Shown here piece after piece: positions 43,828 through 51,353 of a stretch of DNA of 54,418 nt. The position numbers were made by a program, and so were the translations under genes. This stretch comes from UBA6921 sp031363085. GTDB lineage: Bacteria; Pseudomonadota; Gammaproteobacteria; SG8-11. Where the stretch lies: contig JANLTU010000246.1 of NCBI GenBank assembly GCA_031363085.1, positions 1 to 54,418 of the forward strand, read 5' to 3'. The notes beneath the pieces are model-generated. The model did not search any database and was not told the origin of the DNA. It saw only the letters and a list, made by a program, of their open reading frames with translations. Within the stretch, counting starts at the first letter, position 1, and every line of letters begins with the position of its first letter.

Positions 43828-45279
43828 TTACGGCGCAACCACGCTGCGCAATTGTGCACGCGGAAACACCCGCGTCGCCAGCACCTCTTCTACAGTGGCA
43901 ACGAAGGTCGCCGGACCCGCCGCGTAAATATCGAAGTCGTGCAACGCTGGATGCTCGGCGACGATGCGTTGTACGGCGTCTGCGAGACTTCCCGAATACC
44001 CAGGTACCGTGACTGGCGTGTAGTTAAAATTATCCAGCGCATCGGTCCACGAGCGGCACAGGTTGTCGAGGTAGTGATCTTCATTGCGCGCGGCCAGCCA
44101 ATATAAAGTCAAGCTCGGCGCGTTATCGAGCGCCAGCGCCTGTTCGATCATGCCCTGCAGCGGGGCAAAGCCAGTGTCGTAGGCCAGCAACAACACCGCG
44201 CGCGACGAGTTCTGATCCAGCGCGAATTCGCCGTAGGGTCCGGCGACGTTGATGGTTTGGCCTTCGCGCAATTGCGCAAATAGCGCGTCGGCGAACACGC
44301 CAGTGCGGCGCACGTGAAAGTACAAATTACGTTCGTCGCAGGGGCACCCCGCGCCGAGGTGCTGTGCTTGGCGGCCCTCGGACATGCTCAATTGAAACGA
44401 CTGCCCGGCCAGAAAGCGCAGGCGCTGCGAGAGCGGGGTTTGCAGGTGCAGCAACGTCATGTCGAGGGTGGGGTGCGCAATGCTTTTTACGATGGCGGTG
44501 CAGTGTTGCACTTCGATATCGCGTGGACCGGCGGCCTCGACGGTTTCGATCACAAGATCGGTGACGGCAGTGTAGGCGCATAACAAAATGTCATGCTCGT
44601 GGGGCTCGGCGTCGTTCCATAGCTTGCTGCGGGCACCGATGGGTTTGACGCGCCCCGCCAGCAAGCGCGCTTTGCAGCGCCCACAGCGGCCGTCGCTGCA
44701 CCCGTAATTCAAGGCCAAGCCGGCGCGCAGCCCCGCGTCCAGCAGGCTGTCGGTGCCTTCGACAAAAAAGTCATGCCCCCCTGGCTGAGTGCGTACGTGC
44801 GCGGTCATCACGCGCAGCACGCTGTCTTGCGCCCACAGCGCGTCGGCGTCCACTTTGGCGGGTACCGGCCGGCGCAACTCACGCTCCATGCGCTCCTGTA
44901 ACGCCCGCAATGCCAGCGTCGCCGGCACATTCGATAGCTCACGATGCACGCGTACCAACACTTCACGATAGTGCTCGGTGAGCGCTTGACTGCGCGCCAA
45001 CTCCATGCCCAGCTCTTGCACCCGCAGCGCCAGCACTTCGGCGTCGGGCAAAATGCGCTCGCGCACACGCCGCGCAAACGCGGTTTCCTTGATGTGCGTG
45101 ACGCGTTCCAGCTCCTGATCCTGATCGATGCGCGTATGGGGATATAACCGGATTAAATCCGAAGCTGCGATCTTGCCTTCGAAGGTCGGCAAGTCGCCCT
45201 CTTTCATTCGCTGTTGCAGCGCGCCACGGCTGATTCCCACCAGCCGGGCAGCGCGCGATAGGGTTAACAATTGCGCCAT
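43828..45279 (-). CDS. HTH-ferredoxin-oxidoreductase fusion protein
   Basis: 483 residues with an unusual order of parts. Residues 1-50 (LSRAARLVGISRGALQQRMK) resemble a MerR/excisionase-type helix-turn-helix. Residues about 55-140 are a charged helical linker. A plant-type [2Fe-2S] ferredoxin follows: YGCSDGRCGRCKA with the fourth cysteine in ILLCAY. The C-terminal half resembles ferredoxin-NAD(P)H reductases: VAGPYGEFAL, AYDTGFAPLQGMIEQAL and IYAAGPATFV. The usual FAD motif RxYS is not evident (FQLSMSEGRQ is in its place). It probably transfers electrons from NAD(P)H; the helix-turn-helix could make it a redox-responsive regulator or be only a fold relic. Confidence 0.8.
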   Translation of the reverse strand: MAQLLTLSRAARLVGISRGALQQRMKEGDLPTFEGKIAASDLIRLYPHTRIDQDQELERVTHIKETAFARRVRERILPDAEVLALRVQELGMELARSQALTEHYREVLVRVHRELSNVPATLALRALQERMERELRRPVPAKVDADALWAQDSVLRVMTAHVRTQPGGHDFFVEGTDSLLDAGLRAGLALNYGCSDGRCGRCKARLLAGRVKPIGARSKLWNDAEPHEHDILLCAYTAVTDLVIETVEAAGPRDIEVQHCTAIVKSIAHPTLDMTLLHLQTPLSQRLRFLAGQSFQLSMSEGRQAQHLGAGCPCDERNLYFHVRRTGVFADALFAQLREGQTINVAGPYGEFALDQNSSRAVLLLAYDTGFAPLQGMIEQALALDNAPSLTLYWLAARNEDHYLDNLCRSWTDALDNFNYTPVTVPGYSGSLADAVQRIVAEHPALHDFDIYAAGPATFVATVEEVLATRVFPRAQLRSVVAP

Positions 45280-45324
45280 ATGCGGTCCTGTTGCTGTGTG
45301 TGAAAAAATTTTTTAGCGCCCATT

Positions 45325-45491
45325 GAACTTCCAAGCATTAGCCACATCTTATGTTCTGTGAAATGGTTATGGAGTTACGCATCCCCCTCCCCCGCGTGAC
45401 TCTTTAACCCTCTTTCCTCCCCCAACGAGGTAGCCCCCCCGCTGCCTCGTCTTGATAGCGCGCTTTGAGTCTTTCGAGCGCGCTTTTTTTT
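45325..45491 (+). ncRNA. Candidate C-rich small RNA on the plus strand
   Basis: The 230-bp gap between two minus-strand genes ends, on the plus strand, in a good intrinsic terminator. Upstream of it is a 10-bp hairpin ACGAGGTAGC/GCTGCCTCGT (45425-45434, 45441-45450) whose loop is six C. Further CCCCCTCCCCC and TCCTCCCCC stretches follow the presumed start. These exposed C runs could pair with Shine-Dalgarno sequences. The 5' end is a guess: TTGAAC near 45325 is a weak -35-like match. The orientation cannot serve either flanking gene. Confidence 0.35.
45457..45491 (+). terminator. Intrinsic terminator, plus strand
   Basis: AGCGCGCT (45457-45464) and AGCGCGCT (45477-45484) form an eight-base stem around TTGAGTCTTTCG. 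A run of eight T follows (45484-45491). On the minus strand the stem is preceded by A and not followed by T, so it does not look like the end of the deaminase gene. No plus-strand protein gene precedes it. Confidence 0.75.
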
Positions 45492-45509
45492 GCCCGCAAT
45501 TTGCCCAGG

Positions 45510-46010
45510 TTAATACAGGCGGCCGCCCGGCAGCGCTTGCCAGCGCTCTAATAAAGCCGCGCATTCCGCGCGCATGAAATCCGGCGTGATCAGTGTTCGC
45601 GAACCACCCCATGCGCACAATTGCGCGTTGGAAATCGACAGCTCGTTAAAACCCAAACGTTGCACATCGGCAATGCCGGTGCCGTAGACGATGCGGTCGA
45701 TGCGCGCCCAATGAATCGCGGAAAAACACATTGGGCAGGGTTCGGTGGTGGAGTAGATGGTGCACCCGGATAAATCGAAGTTGCCCAGCGCACGCGATGC
45801 AATATGGATGGCGTTGACTTCCGCGTGGCAGGTGGCGTTGTGGTCGCGCAACACGGTGTTGTGGGCGCGCGCCACGATCACATCACCGCGCACGATGCAG
45901 GCGCCGAACGGTCCGCCTTCCATGCGCGGCAAGGCTTGTTCCGCCTGAGCAATGGCCTCAAGCATAAAACGGCGTTCGGGAATGAATGCATCAGGCACGG
46001 GCGTTGTCAT
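45510..46010 (-). CDS. Nucleoside/guanine deaminase-like zinc enzyme
   Basis: 166 residues of the CMP/dCMP deaminase superfamily. The zinc and proton-shuttle motif is CHAEVNAI, and the two cysteines are in TTEPCPMCFSAIHWARI. The segment IVYGTGIADVQRLGFNELSI is closer to bacterial guanine deaminase than to the tRNA adenosine deaminase TadA, so I call it a nucleobase deaminase. Guanine to xanthine is the best guess. It lies upstream of the candidate RNA. Confidence 0.8.
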   Translation of the reverse strand: MTTPVPDAFIPERRFMLEAIAQAEQALPRMEGGPFGACIVRGDVIVARAHNTVLRDHNATCHAEVNAIHIASRALGNFDLSGCTIYSTTEPCPMCFSAIHWARIDRIVYGTGIADVQRLGFNELSISNAQLCAWGGSRTLITPDFMRAECAALLERWQALPGGRLY

Positions 46011-46085
46011 AATGATGAGCCTCCATTACAGCACCTTCCATCAAACGGTCGGGGCGGCGGCTTGCTGCGCCCCGGCATCCTGCCT

Positions 46086-48263
46086 TCATTGCGCCGCCAC
46101 CGGAACCAAGGCCGCGCGCGCTGCCAACTTCCCCGGCGTCACCACCACGTTCACGCCGTCTTGCTGCCGCACCGCCACCGACAACGGCGAGCTGACCACC
46201 GGCCACTGGCCTTTGAGTGTATTGCTCGCGTCAGCATTTTGGAACGCCAAAAAACTATAGCGCGCGTAGTGGGGCAGCTTGCGTGTCAGCGCGGCGATGG
46301 TCTGCGGATTGTTTGATGCCAACCACGCCAGCGACATCGCCGGATTCACGGGACTGCGCGCGCTCACCACCAGCGCCTGCTCGGCGCGTGCGTAGTGTTG
46401 TGCGTTGATCGAGGCGCCGTCCATATCGACCTTGAACGCATAGCCCTGCAACGCCGGTTGCAACTTCACCAGCCAGCGATTTTCCCAGCCCAGCAACCAT
46501 ATCGCACGGTTTTTCGGCAGCACCTTCAGCGCGCTGTCGGTTTTGATTTCGATCTTGTCCGGCTCGGCCGCACGCCACGCTTGCGCGAGCTGTTCGTAAG
46601 CCTTGCGCAACGGCACGGGCGCCTCGGCGGGAAGCAGCAGCAGGATTTTTTCCGCACCGAACACCTGCGACAAAGCGGGTGGAATTTCCGCTTGCGCCAG
46701 CCGACGAAAAATGTCGAACTCCGGATCGATATCGAGACGCAGCGGCCGCGCCGGAACATGCAGCTTCAGCTCCAGTTTTTTGTCATCCATGCGCGCCGTG
46801 GTCTGGTATGCGGTCTCGACCCCTTGCAGATGCAGCGCGAGCGGCAGGTTGAGCGGGAACGCCGCGCCCGCCTGGGTTTGCTCCACCAGCGCGCTGAGCA
46901 TAAAGCCGTCGCCGTCCGGCTTGGCTTGCACGTCGCGCACAACCAACTGCGGCGCGCCGGGGCGCTTGACCCAGGCAGCGAAACTTGCATCGAGATTTTT
47001 TTGCGCGACTTCGGCAAACACCGTTTTCAGGTCGTCGAAGCCGGCGCTCTTGAATTGAAAGCGGCGATAAAATTCCTGTAGCGCGCGCACAAAAATGTCA
47101 TCCCCCAACTCACGCCGCAGCATGTGGAACAACAGCAGCGTCTTGCCGTAGCCCACCGCTTCGGTCGTCGAGCTGTGGCGCGAGCGAAATTCGCTAAGCG
47201 GAAAGTCCTGCGCACTGCTGACGAAATCGGTGTACTTCTGCAACGCCGCGCGCCGGTAGTTGCTGCCTTCACCGCGCTGCTCTTGCAACAGATGATCGGC
47301 CAGATAACTGGTCAAACCTTCCGACCAATTGCCGTGTGCGTAATCCACATACACGCTGTTGCCCCACCAGTTGTGCAAAATCTCGTGTGGGTAGGACGAG
47401 TTCACAATGAACGGCAGGCGCAACACCTTCGAACCCAGCAAGGTGAACGACGGCATGCCAAAGCCGGTCTCCCAGAAATTTTCCACCAGTGCAAATTTGG
47501 CATAAGGGTAAGGTCCCAGGAGCTGACTGTACATCTTGGTGTAACGCACGGTCGCATCGAGATAGGTGCGCGCCAGCGCTTCGTCGGCGGTGCGCAGGAA
47601 TACCAGCGCCTGCACACCGTCAACGCTTTGGGAATATTCGGTGAACGGCGCCGCCAGCAGATAAATCTCGTCCTGCGGATGCTGCTCTTCCCAACGCACC
47701 ACGCGCGCTTCGCCGTCCAGGTCGTGACGTGAGCGCGCGCCCTGACTGACGCCATCCCAGTCTTTGGGCAGCCGTACTTCGAGTGCAAAGCTCAGCAACT
47801 CATCGCCTTCAAAACGTGGATACCACGCGCTCGCGCCGCTCAGAAATACGCCGTCGGGCCCGATCATGCCGGTCGACTCGCGCATGCCACGCGCAAGCTC
47901 GGTGCTCTCGTCGCTGAGCGCGTGAAAAATCTCACCGCCGTACTCAAGCTGAATATCGCGCGCGCCCGGCGCCAGCGTCAGCAGGTACTGGGTGTAGACA
48001 GCCGCCGGTGCTCCCGCTTTGGGCGCGACGGGTTCGAGTGTCGCTCTGTCGTTCAGCACGCGCGGCGCAAGCCCCGTGTGCAAACTGAAGCGGAAACTTT
48101 TGCCATGTGCCAACCCATTCGGCAAGGTGATGGTATCTTGCACCATCAGACGGTGCGCCTCAGGTTGCAGCGTGATGTGCAGCGCATGATGCAGCAACTC
48201 GGCGGCATCTCCGCTGCTGCTTACAAACAAACTGCAAACAGCCATGGCAATTCGACCTATCAT
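46086..48263 (-). CDS. M1-family metallopeptidase
   Basis: 725 residues. The zinc motif is HEILHNWWGN (His293, Glu294, His297) with the third ligand in NWSEGLTSY (Glu315), 17 residues on. The exopeptidase GxMEN motif is not seen in its usual form; VENFWETGFGMPSFTLLG is in its place. A short hydrophobic N-terminus (MAVCSLFVSSSGDAAE) suggests export. The C-terminal 200 residues resemble no domain I recognise. Probably a periplasmic aminopeptidase-like enzyme, substrate unknown. ATG at 48263, divergent from the small membrane protein gene. Confidence 0.85.
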   Translation of the reverse strand: MIGRIAMAVCSLFVSSSGDAAELLHHALHITLQPEAHRLMVQDTITLPNGLAHGKSFRFSLHTGLAPRVLNDRATLEPVAPKAGAPAAVYTQYLLTLAPGARDIQLEYGGEIFHALSDESTELARGMRESTGMIGPDGVFLSGASAWYPRFEGDELLSFALEVRLPKDWDGVSQGARSRHDLDGEARVVRWEEQHPQDEIYLLAAPFTEYSQSVDGVQALVFLRTADEALARTYLDATVRYTKMYSQLLGPYPYAKFALVENFWETGFGMPSFTLLGSKVLRLPFIVNSSYPHEILHNWWGNSVYVDYAHGNWSEGLTSYLADHLLQEQRGEGSNYRRAALQKYTDFVSSAQDFPLSEFRSRHSSTTEAVGYGKTLLLFHMLRRELGDDIFVRALQEFYRRFQFKSAGFDDLKTVFAEVAQKNLDASFAAWVKRPGAPQLVVRDVQAKPDGDGFMLSALVEQTQAGAAFPLNLPLALHLQGVETAYQTTARMDDKKLELKLHVPARPLRLDIDPEFDIFRRLAQAEIPPALSQVFGAEKILLLLPAEAPVPLRKAYEQLAQAWRAAEPDKIEIKTDSALKVLPKNRAIWLLGWENRWLVKLQPALQGYAFKVDMDGASINAQHYARAEQALVVSARSPVNPAMSLAWLASNNPQTIAALTRKLPHYARYSFLAFQNADASNTLKGQWPVVSSPLSVAVRQQDGVNVVVTPGKLAARAALVPVAAQ

Positions 48264-48299
48264 TATTGTTGTCCTTGATTTGTCACTTGGAGCACCATC

Positions 48300-48563
48300 A
48301 TGCCACCAGAAATCGTAACCGCACTACCCCCCGAACTGCTCGCCGCCTTGCCACCTGAAATTGTTTCCGTGCTCGCCATACTGACACCGTCCATGCTGAT
48401 CTTCTTATCGCTGCTGATTTCCGTTCCGTTTGCCCTGACCGCTTATTTGGTCGCACGCAAACGCGGCCTGCGCGTGCGCTACTGGACCATGCTCGGACTG
48501 ATACTGGGCCCGTTCGTATTACCGTTCCTGCTGTTTGCCAAGAAAAAGAAACTCCGTCAATAA
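48300..48563 (+). CDS. Small membrane protein of unknown function
   Basis: 87 residues. An N-terminal proline/leucine-rich stretch with two PPE(L/I) repeats is followed by two hydrophobic segments (ILTPSMLIFLSLLISVPFAL and MLGLILGPFVLPFLLF) and a basic tail KKKKLRQ. The arrangement suggests a two-span inner-membrane protein with cytoplasmic C-terminus. TTGGAG lies nine bases before the ATG. No family is recognised. It is oriented toward the urease region, 275 bp upstream of the TorF-type gene. Confidence 0.6.
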   Translation: MPPEIVTALPPELLAALPPEIVSVLAILTPSMLIFLSLLISVPFALTAYLVARKRGLRVRYWTMLGLILGPFVLPFLLFAKKKKLRQ

Positions 48564-48732
48564 CTTTAATTTTCAACCCCGGCAATAGGATCATCGCACG
48601 AGTTCGCTTTCACACACTTGGCGCACCCTTGCGATGCGCCAGGTTTTGATCATGCACTGACGCGGCGCTTAACCCTGCTGTTCAAAACGGCTTTTTCTGG
48701 CAAACTCCTGCATGCGCGCAGATGAATAGGTC

Positions 48733-48747
48733 TGGCACAGCGCATGC
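48733..48747 (+). promoter_or_regulatory. Sigma-54-like (-24/-12) promoter
   Basis: TGGCACAGCGCATGC matches the sigma-54 consensus TGGCACRNNNNTTGC at all fixed positions except one (A for T), with the GG and GC ten bases apart. Transcription would start near 48759, about 80 bases before the TorF-type gene. It would fit NtrC-type nitrogen control of the nearby urease operon. No NtrC binding site is clear upstream. Confidence 0.55.
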
Positions 48748-48838
48748 TGATGCTTCATCAGCCACGTTGGCAACGCTACTGTTTTGCACGCGTGTATTTT
48801 CCAGTGACACAACTTAATAAAACCGGGAGAAACTAATA

Positions 48839-49525
48839 ATGAAGTCGAAGCAATTTCGTAATACAACGTTAGTAGTACTGGGGCTGTGTGCTATGGGCGC
48901 GACCTTGCCTGCCTTTGCTACAACATCGGCCAGCGTATCGGTGAGCTCGATGTATTTGTGGCGCGGTATGTCGCTCAGTGGTGCGGGTCCGGAAGTATCG
49001 GGCGACTTCAATTACAACCATGACAGCGGTGCTTATGCCGGCATCTGGACATCGAGCGAAGGTGCCAGCGCCAGCGGCAGCACCGAAACTGATCTCACTG
49101 CCGGCTTTGCCAAGAAATTTGGTGATTTCGGCATCGATGTTGGCATTGTTGAATACCTGTACCCGGATGCTGTAGCAAAGCCGGTACCGCCTGCGACGGT
49201 CGGTAGCAACAAGCTCTTCGATACCGACATCTCTGAGTTTTTCGTCGGTGGCTCATTCGGCCCGATCAGCGCCAAGCTGTTCGTCAATACCGAGGAAGCG
49301 AAAAACCTGTACTTCACCGTCGACGGTATGTGGGGCAAATTCGGAGCCCACTTTGGCTCGACCATGCGTAAGGATTCCGCCGAGAAATACAACGACTTCA
49401 ACGTCAGCTATATGCCGGTGGACAACCTGACGTGGACGTTGAGCTTTGCCAGCGGTGATGGCGTAAAGAACCATGAAGATCCCTTCTTCGTGGTCTCCTA
49501 CAAATGGCCGTTTGACGTCAAGTAA
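48839..49525 (+). CDS. TorF-family putative outer-membrane porin
   Basis: 228 residues. A signal peptide ends near ATLPAFA. The mature protein begins with SASVSVSSMYLWRGMSLSGA and ends as a beta-strand (VVSYKWPFDVK), fitting the Gcw_chp/TorF family of small beta-barrels. GGGAGA lies eight bases before the ATG. The gene is followed, after 109 bp, by ureD. A sigma-54-like site upstream and urease downstream suggest a role in nitrogen-related uptake, but no substrate is known. Confidence 0.78.
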   Translation: MKSKQFRNTTLVVLGLCAMGATLPAFATTSASVSVSSMYLWRGMSLSGAGPEVSGDFNYNHDSGAYAGIWTSSEGASASGSTETDLTAGFAKKFGDFGIDVGIVEYLYPDAVAKPVPPATVGSNKLFDTDISEFFVGGSFGPISAKLFVNTEEAKNLYFTVDGMWGKFGAHFGSTMRKDSAEKYNDFNVSYMPVDNLTWTLSFASGDGVKNHEDPFFVVSYKWPFDVK

Positions 49526-49575
49526 CACGCGTGTTGACTGAAGCGATTTGTTAATCGAGAAGCTTAGCAACGGAA

Positions 49576-49606
49576 GCACTCCTTCCCGCGCGCAGGGAAG
49601 GAGTGC
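49576..49606. repeat. Strong hairpin upstream of ureD
   Basis: GCACTCCTTCCC (49576-49587) and GGGAAGGAGTGC (49595-49606) form a perfect 12-bp stem with a GCGCGCA loop. No U-tract follows, so it is not a classic terminator. It lies 29 bases before the ureD start and could attenuate or stabilise the transcript between the TorF-type gene and ureD. Confidence 0.75.
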
Positions 49607-49634
49607 CCGGATCACTGAGCATACGGGCACGTCG

Positions 49635-50483
49635 ATGACACGCGCTGCACACACCAGCGCCGGCTGGGCAGCATCGCTGGCGCTGGAATTTTCTGCACGC
49701 GAGGCGCGCAGCGTGCTCACACGCCGCACCCATCACGGGCCGTTGCAGGTGCAGAAACCGTTTTATCCGGAAGCCGACGGCACCTGCCACGTGTATCTGT
49801 TACATCCCCCCGGCGGCGTGGTCGGCGGCGACGCCTTGCGCATTGAGCTCGCGCTGCAACCCGGCGCGCAGGCATTAATAACAACACCTGCCGCCACAAA
49901 ATTTTATCGCAGCCACGAACGCTATGCGGCACAAACCTTACGGGCACAAGTTGCGGAGGGCGCCACCCTGGAATGGTTGCCGCAAGAAACCCTCGTGTTC
50001 AACGACGCGTGGGCACGCAGCAGCACACGCGTGGAGCTTGCGCATGACGCGCGCTTTCTGGGCTGGGAGATCGTCTGCTTGGGCCGCCCCGTCAACCACG
50101 AAACTTTCACGCGCGGTGCTTGGCAACAGCGTTTGGAAGTATGGCGCGACGATGCGCCGCTGTTCATCGACCGCAGCGAGATACTCGGCAATGCACCGGT
50201 ACTGACGCAACAGTGGGGCTGGGCCGGTTACAGCGTCAGCGGCGTGCTGGTGTGTACAACGTTGGACCTGCCGCGCGAATTGTTGGAGAAATTGCGCGAG
50301 GCGTGTGCCGCACGGCAACACGACGGCGTGTTTGCCGCAACCCTGTTGCGCGGGGTGCTGGTGTGCCGTTATCTTGGCCACCATGCGCAGCACGCACGCA
50401 CCTGCTTGCAGCGTGCTTGGGAAATTTTACGACCGGCGCTGTTGGGGAAATCGGCCTGCGCGCCGCGTATTTGGAATACATAA
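49635..50483 (+). CDS. ureD: Urease accessory protein UreD
   Basis: 282 residues from ATG at 49635; the frame is open to 49548 but the added residues translate a hairpin region. UreD (UreH) binds apo-urease and, with UreF and UreG, helps insert the nickel centre. Family segments are LLHPPGGVVGGDALRIEL, ITTPAATKFYRS and LEWLPQETLVFNDA. First gene of ureD-A-B-C-E-F. Confidence 0.95.
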   Translation: MTRAAHTSAGWAASLALEFSAREARSVLTRRTHHGPLQVQKPFYPEADGTCHVYLLHPPGGVVGGDALRIELALQPGAQALITTPAATKFYRSHERYAAQTLRAQVAEGATLEWLPQETLVFNDAWARSSTRVELAHDARFLGWEIVCLGRPVNHETFTRGAWQQRLEVWRDDAPLFIDRSEILGNAPVLTQQWGWAGYSVSGVLVCTTLDLPRELLEKLREACAARQHDGVFAATLLRGVLVCRYLGHHAQHARTCLQRAWEILRPALLGKSACAPRIWNT

Positions 50484-50488
50484 AAACG

Positions 50489-50503
50489 GTGCGCAGCGCG
50501 CAC
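50489..50503. repeat. Short hairpin between ureD and ureA
   Basis: GTGCGC (50489-50494) pairs with GCGCAC (50498-50503) around AGC, followed by TCTACGG. The GTGCGC/GCGCAC core also occurs inside the ureA-ureB element. It fills most of the 34-base gap. Confidence 0.6.
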
Positions 50504-50517
50504 TCTACGGACGATGC

Positions 50518-50820
50518 ATGGAACTAACCCCCCGCGAAAAAGACAAGCTGCTGATTTTCACTGCCGGGCTGCTGGCCGAGCGGCGCAAGGCGCGCGGCTT
50601 GAAATTAAATTATCCGGAAGCCGTCGCCTACATCAGCGCTGCCATTCTGGAAGGCGCGCGCGACGGGCGCAGCGTTGCCGAGTTGATGAGTTACGGCGCC
50701 ACGCTGCTGTCGCGCGCCGACGTGATGGACGGCATCGCCGAGCTGCTTCCCGAGGTGCAAGTGGAAGCGACGTTTCCGGACGGCACCAAGTTGGTGACGG
50801 TGCACAACCCCATTGTTTAA
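50518..50820 (+). CDS. ureA: Urease gamma subunit
   Basis: 100 residues, the usual length for the separate gamma subunit. It starts at MELTPREKDKLLIF (ATG at 50518); a longer frame to 50305 is shadow of ureD. Other family segments are AERRKARGLKLNYPEAVAYI, EGARDGRSVAELM and the C-terminal TKLVTVHNPIV. With UreB and UreC it forms the urea-hydrolysing trimer of trimers in the cytoplasm. A palindromic element separates it from ureB. Confidence 0.97.
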   Translation: MELTPREKDKLLIFTAGLLAERRKARGLKLNYPEAVAYISAAILEGARDGRSVAELMSYGATLLSRADVMDGIAELLPEVQVEATFPDGTKLVTVHNPIV

Positions 50821-50825
50821 AAACA

Positions 50826-50907
50826 AATGTTGAATGCTTAATGGTGAATGTTTAATTGCGGAGTGCGCGCAGCGCACACTTGAATTCACCATTAAGCATT
50901 CAACATT
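50826..50907. repeat. 24-bp inverted repeat between ureA and ureB
   Basis: The arms 50826-50849 (starting AATGTTGAATGCTTAATGG) and 50884-50907 are perfect 24-base reverse complements. The centre contains GTGCGC-GCA-GCGCAC (50863-50877). In the mRNA this folds into one long hairpin with an inner hairpin. It resembles the proA-nadD element. It ends 14 bases before the ureB start codon. Confidence 0.85.
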
Positions 50908-50920
50908 GCGAGGCACGCGC

Positions 50921-51226
50921 ATGATTCCTGGCGAAATCATTACCGCAGACGGCGACATCGAACTCAACGTCGGGCGCAACACCGTCGTACTGAGTGTGGC
51001 CAACCACGGCGACCGGCCGATTCAGGTCGGCTCGCATTATCATTTTTATGAAACCAATAACGCCTTGGTGTTCGAGCGTGACAAGGCGCGCGGTTACCGG
51101 CTGAACATCGCCGCCGGCACGGCGGTGCGTTTTGAACCCGGGCAGACGCGCGACGTGGAATTAGTCGAATATGCCGGCGCGCGCGTGGTCTACGGGTTTC
51201 AAGGAAAAATTCAAGGATCCTTGTAG
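50921..51226 (+). CDS. ureB: Urease beta subunit
   Basis: 101 residues from ATG at 50921 (MIPGEIITADGDIELNVGR); an in-frame ATG at 50834 lies inside the repeat and is unlikely. Family segments include NHGDRPIQVGSHYHFYETN and RLNIAAGTAVRFEPGQ. ureA and ureB are separate genes, as in most proteobacteria. The stop TAG at 51224-51226 is part of the GTAGGGG sequence that opens the next repeat. Confidence 0.97.
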   Translation: MIPGEIITADGDIELNVGRNTVVLSVANHGDRPIQVGSHYHFYETNNALVFERDKARGYRLNIAAGTAVRFEPGQTRDVELVEYAGARVVYGFQGKIQGSL

Positions 51227-51337
51227 GGGCCGACCCATGTGTCGGCCCCTCCGCCGAATGTGTCGGCTCCGCCAATCGTGTCGGCCTTGGTCAGGGTAGG
51301 CACACCAACCCAGGCTCACACGCGGGTGCGCCCTACC
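51226..51337. repeat. GTAGGGG-type repeat cluster between ureB and ureC
   Basis: GGGGCCGAC (51226-51234) pairs with GTCGGCCCC (51241-51249). GTGTCGGC occurs three times in direct order (51239, 51260, 51278). A second imperfect pair follows: GGGTAGGCACACC near 51294 and GGGTGCGCCCTACC (51324-51337). Several short palindromic units seem to have accumulated here. ureC starts 17 bases later. Confidence 0.7.
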
Positions 51338-51353
51338 AATTGAGGAAGCAACC

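Noticed and set aside
45457..45491. Terminator of the deaminase gene
   Set aside because: On the minus strand the stem is followed by no T-run; polarity fits only the plus strand.
51239..51285. CRISPR-like array from repeated GTGTCGGC
   Set aside because: Only three eight-base repeats with short, non-unique spacers; it is a cluster of small palindromes.
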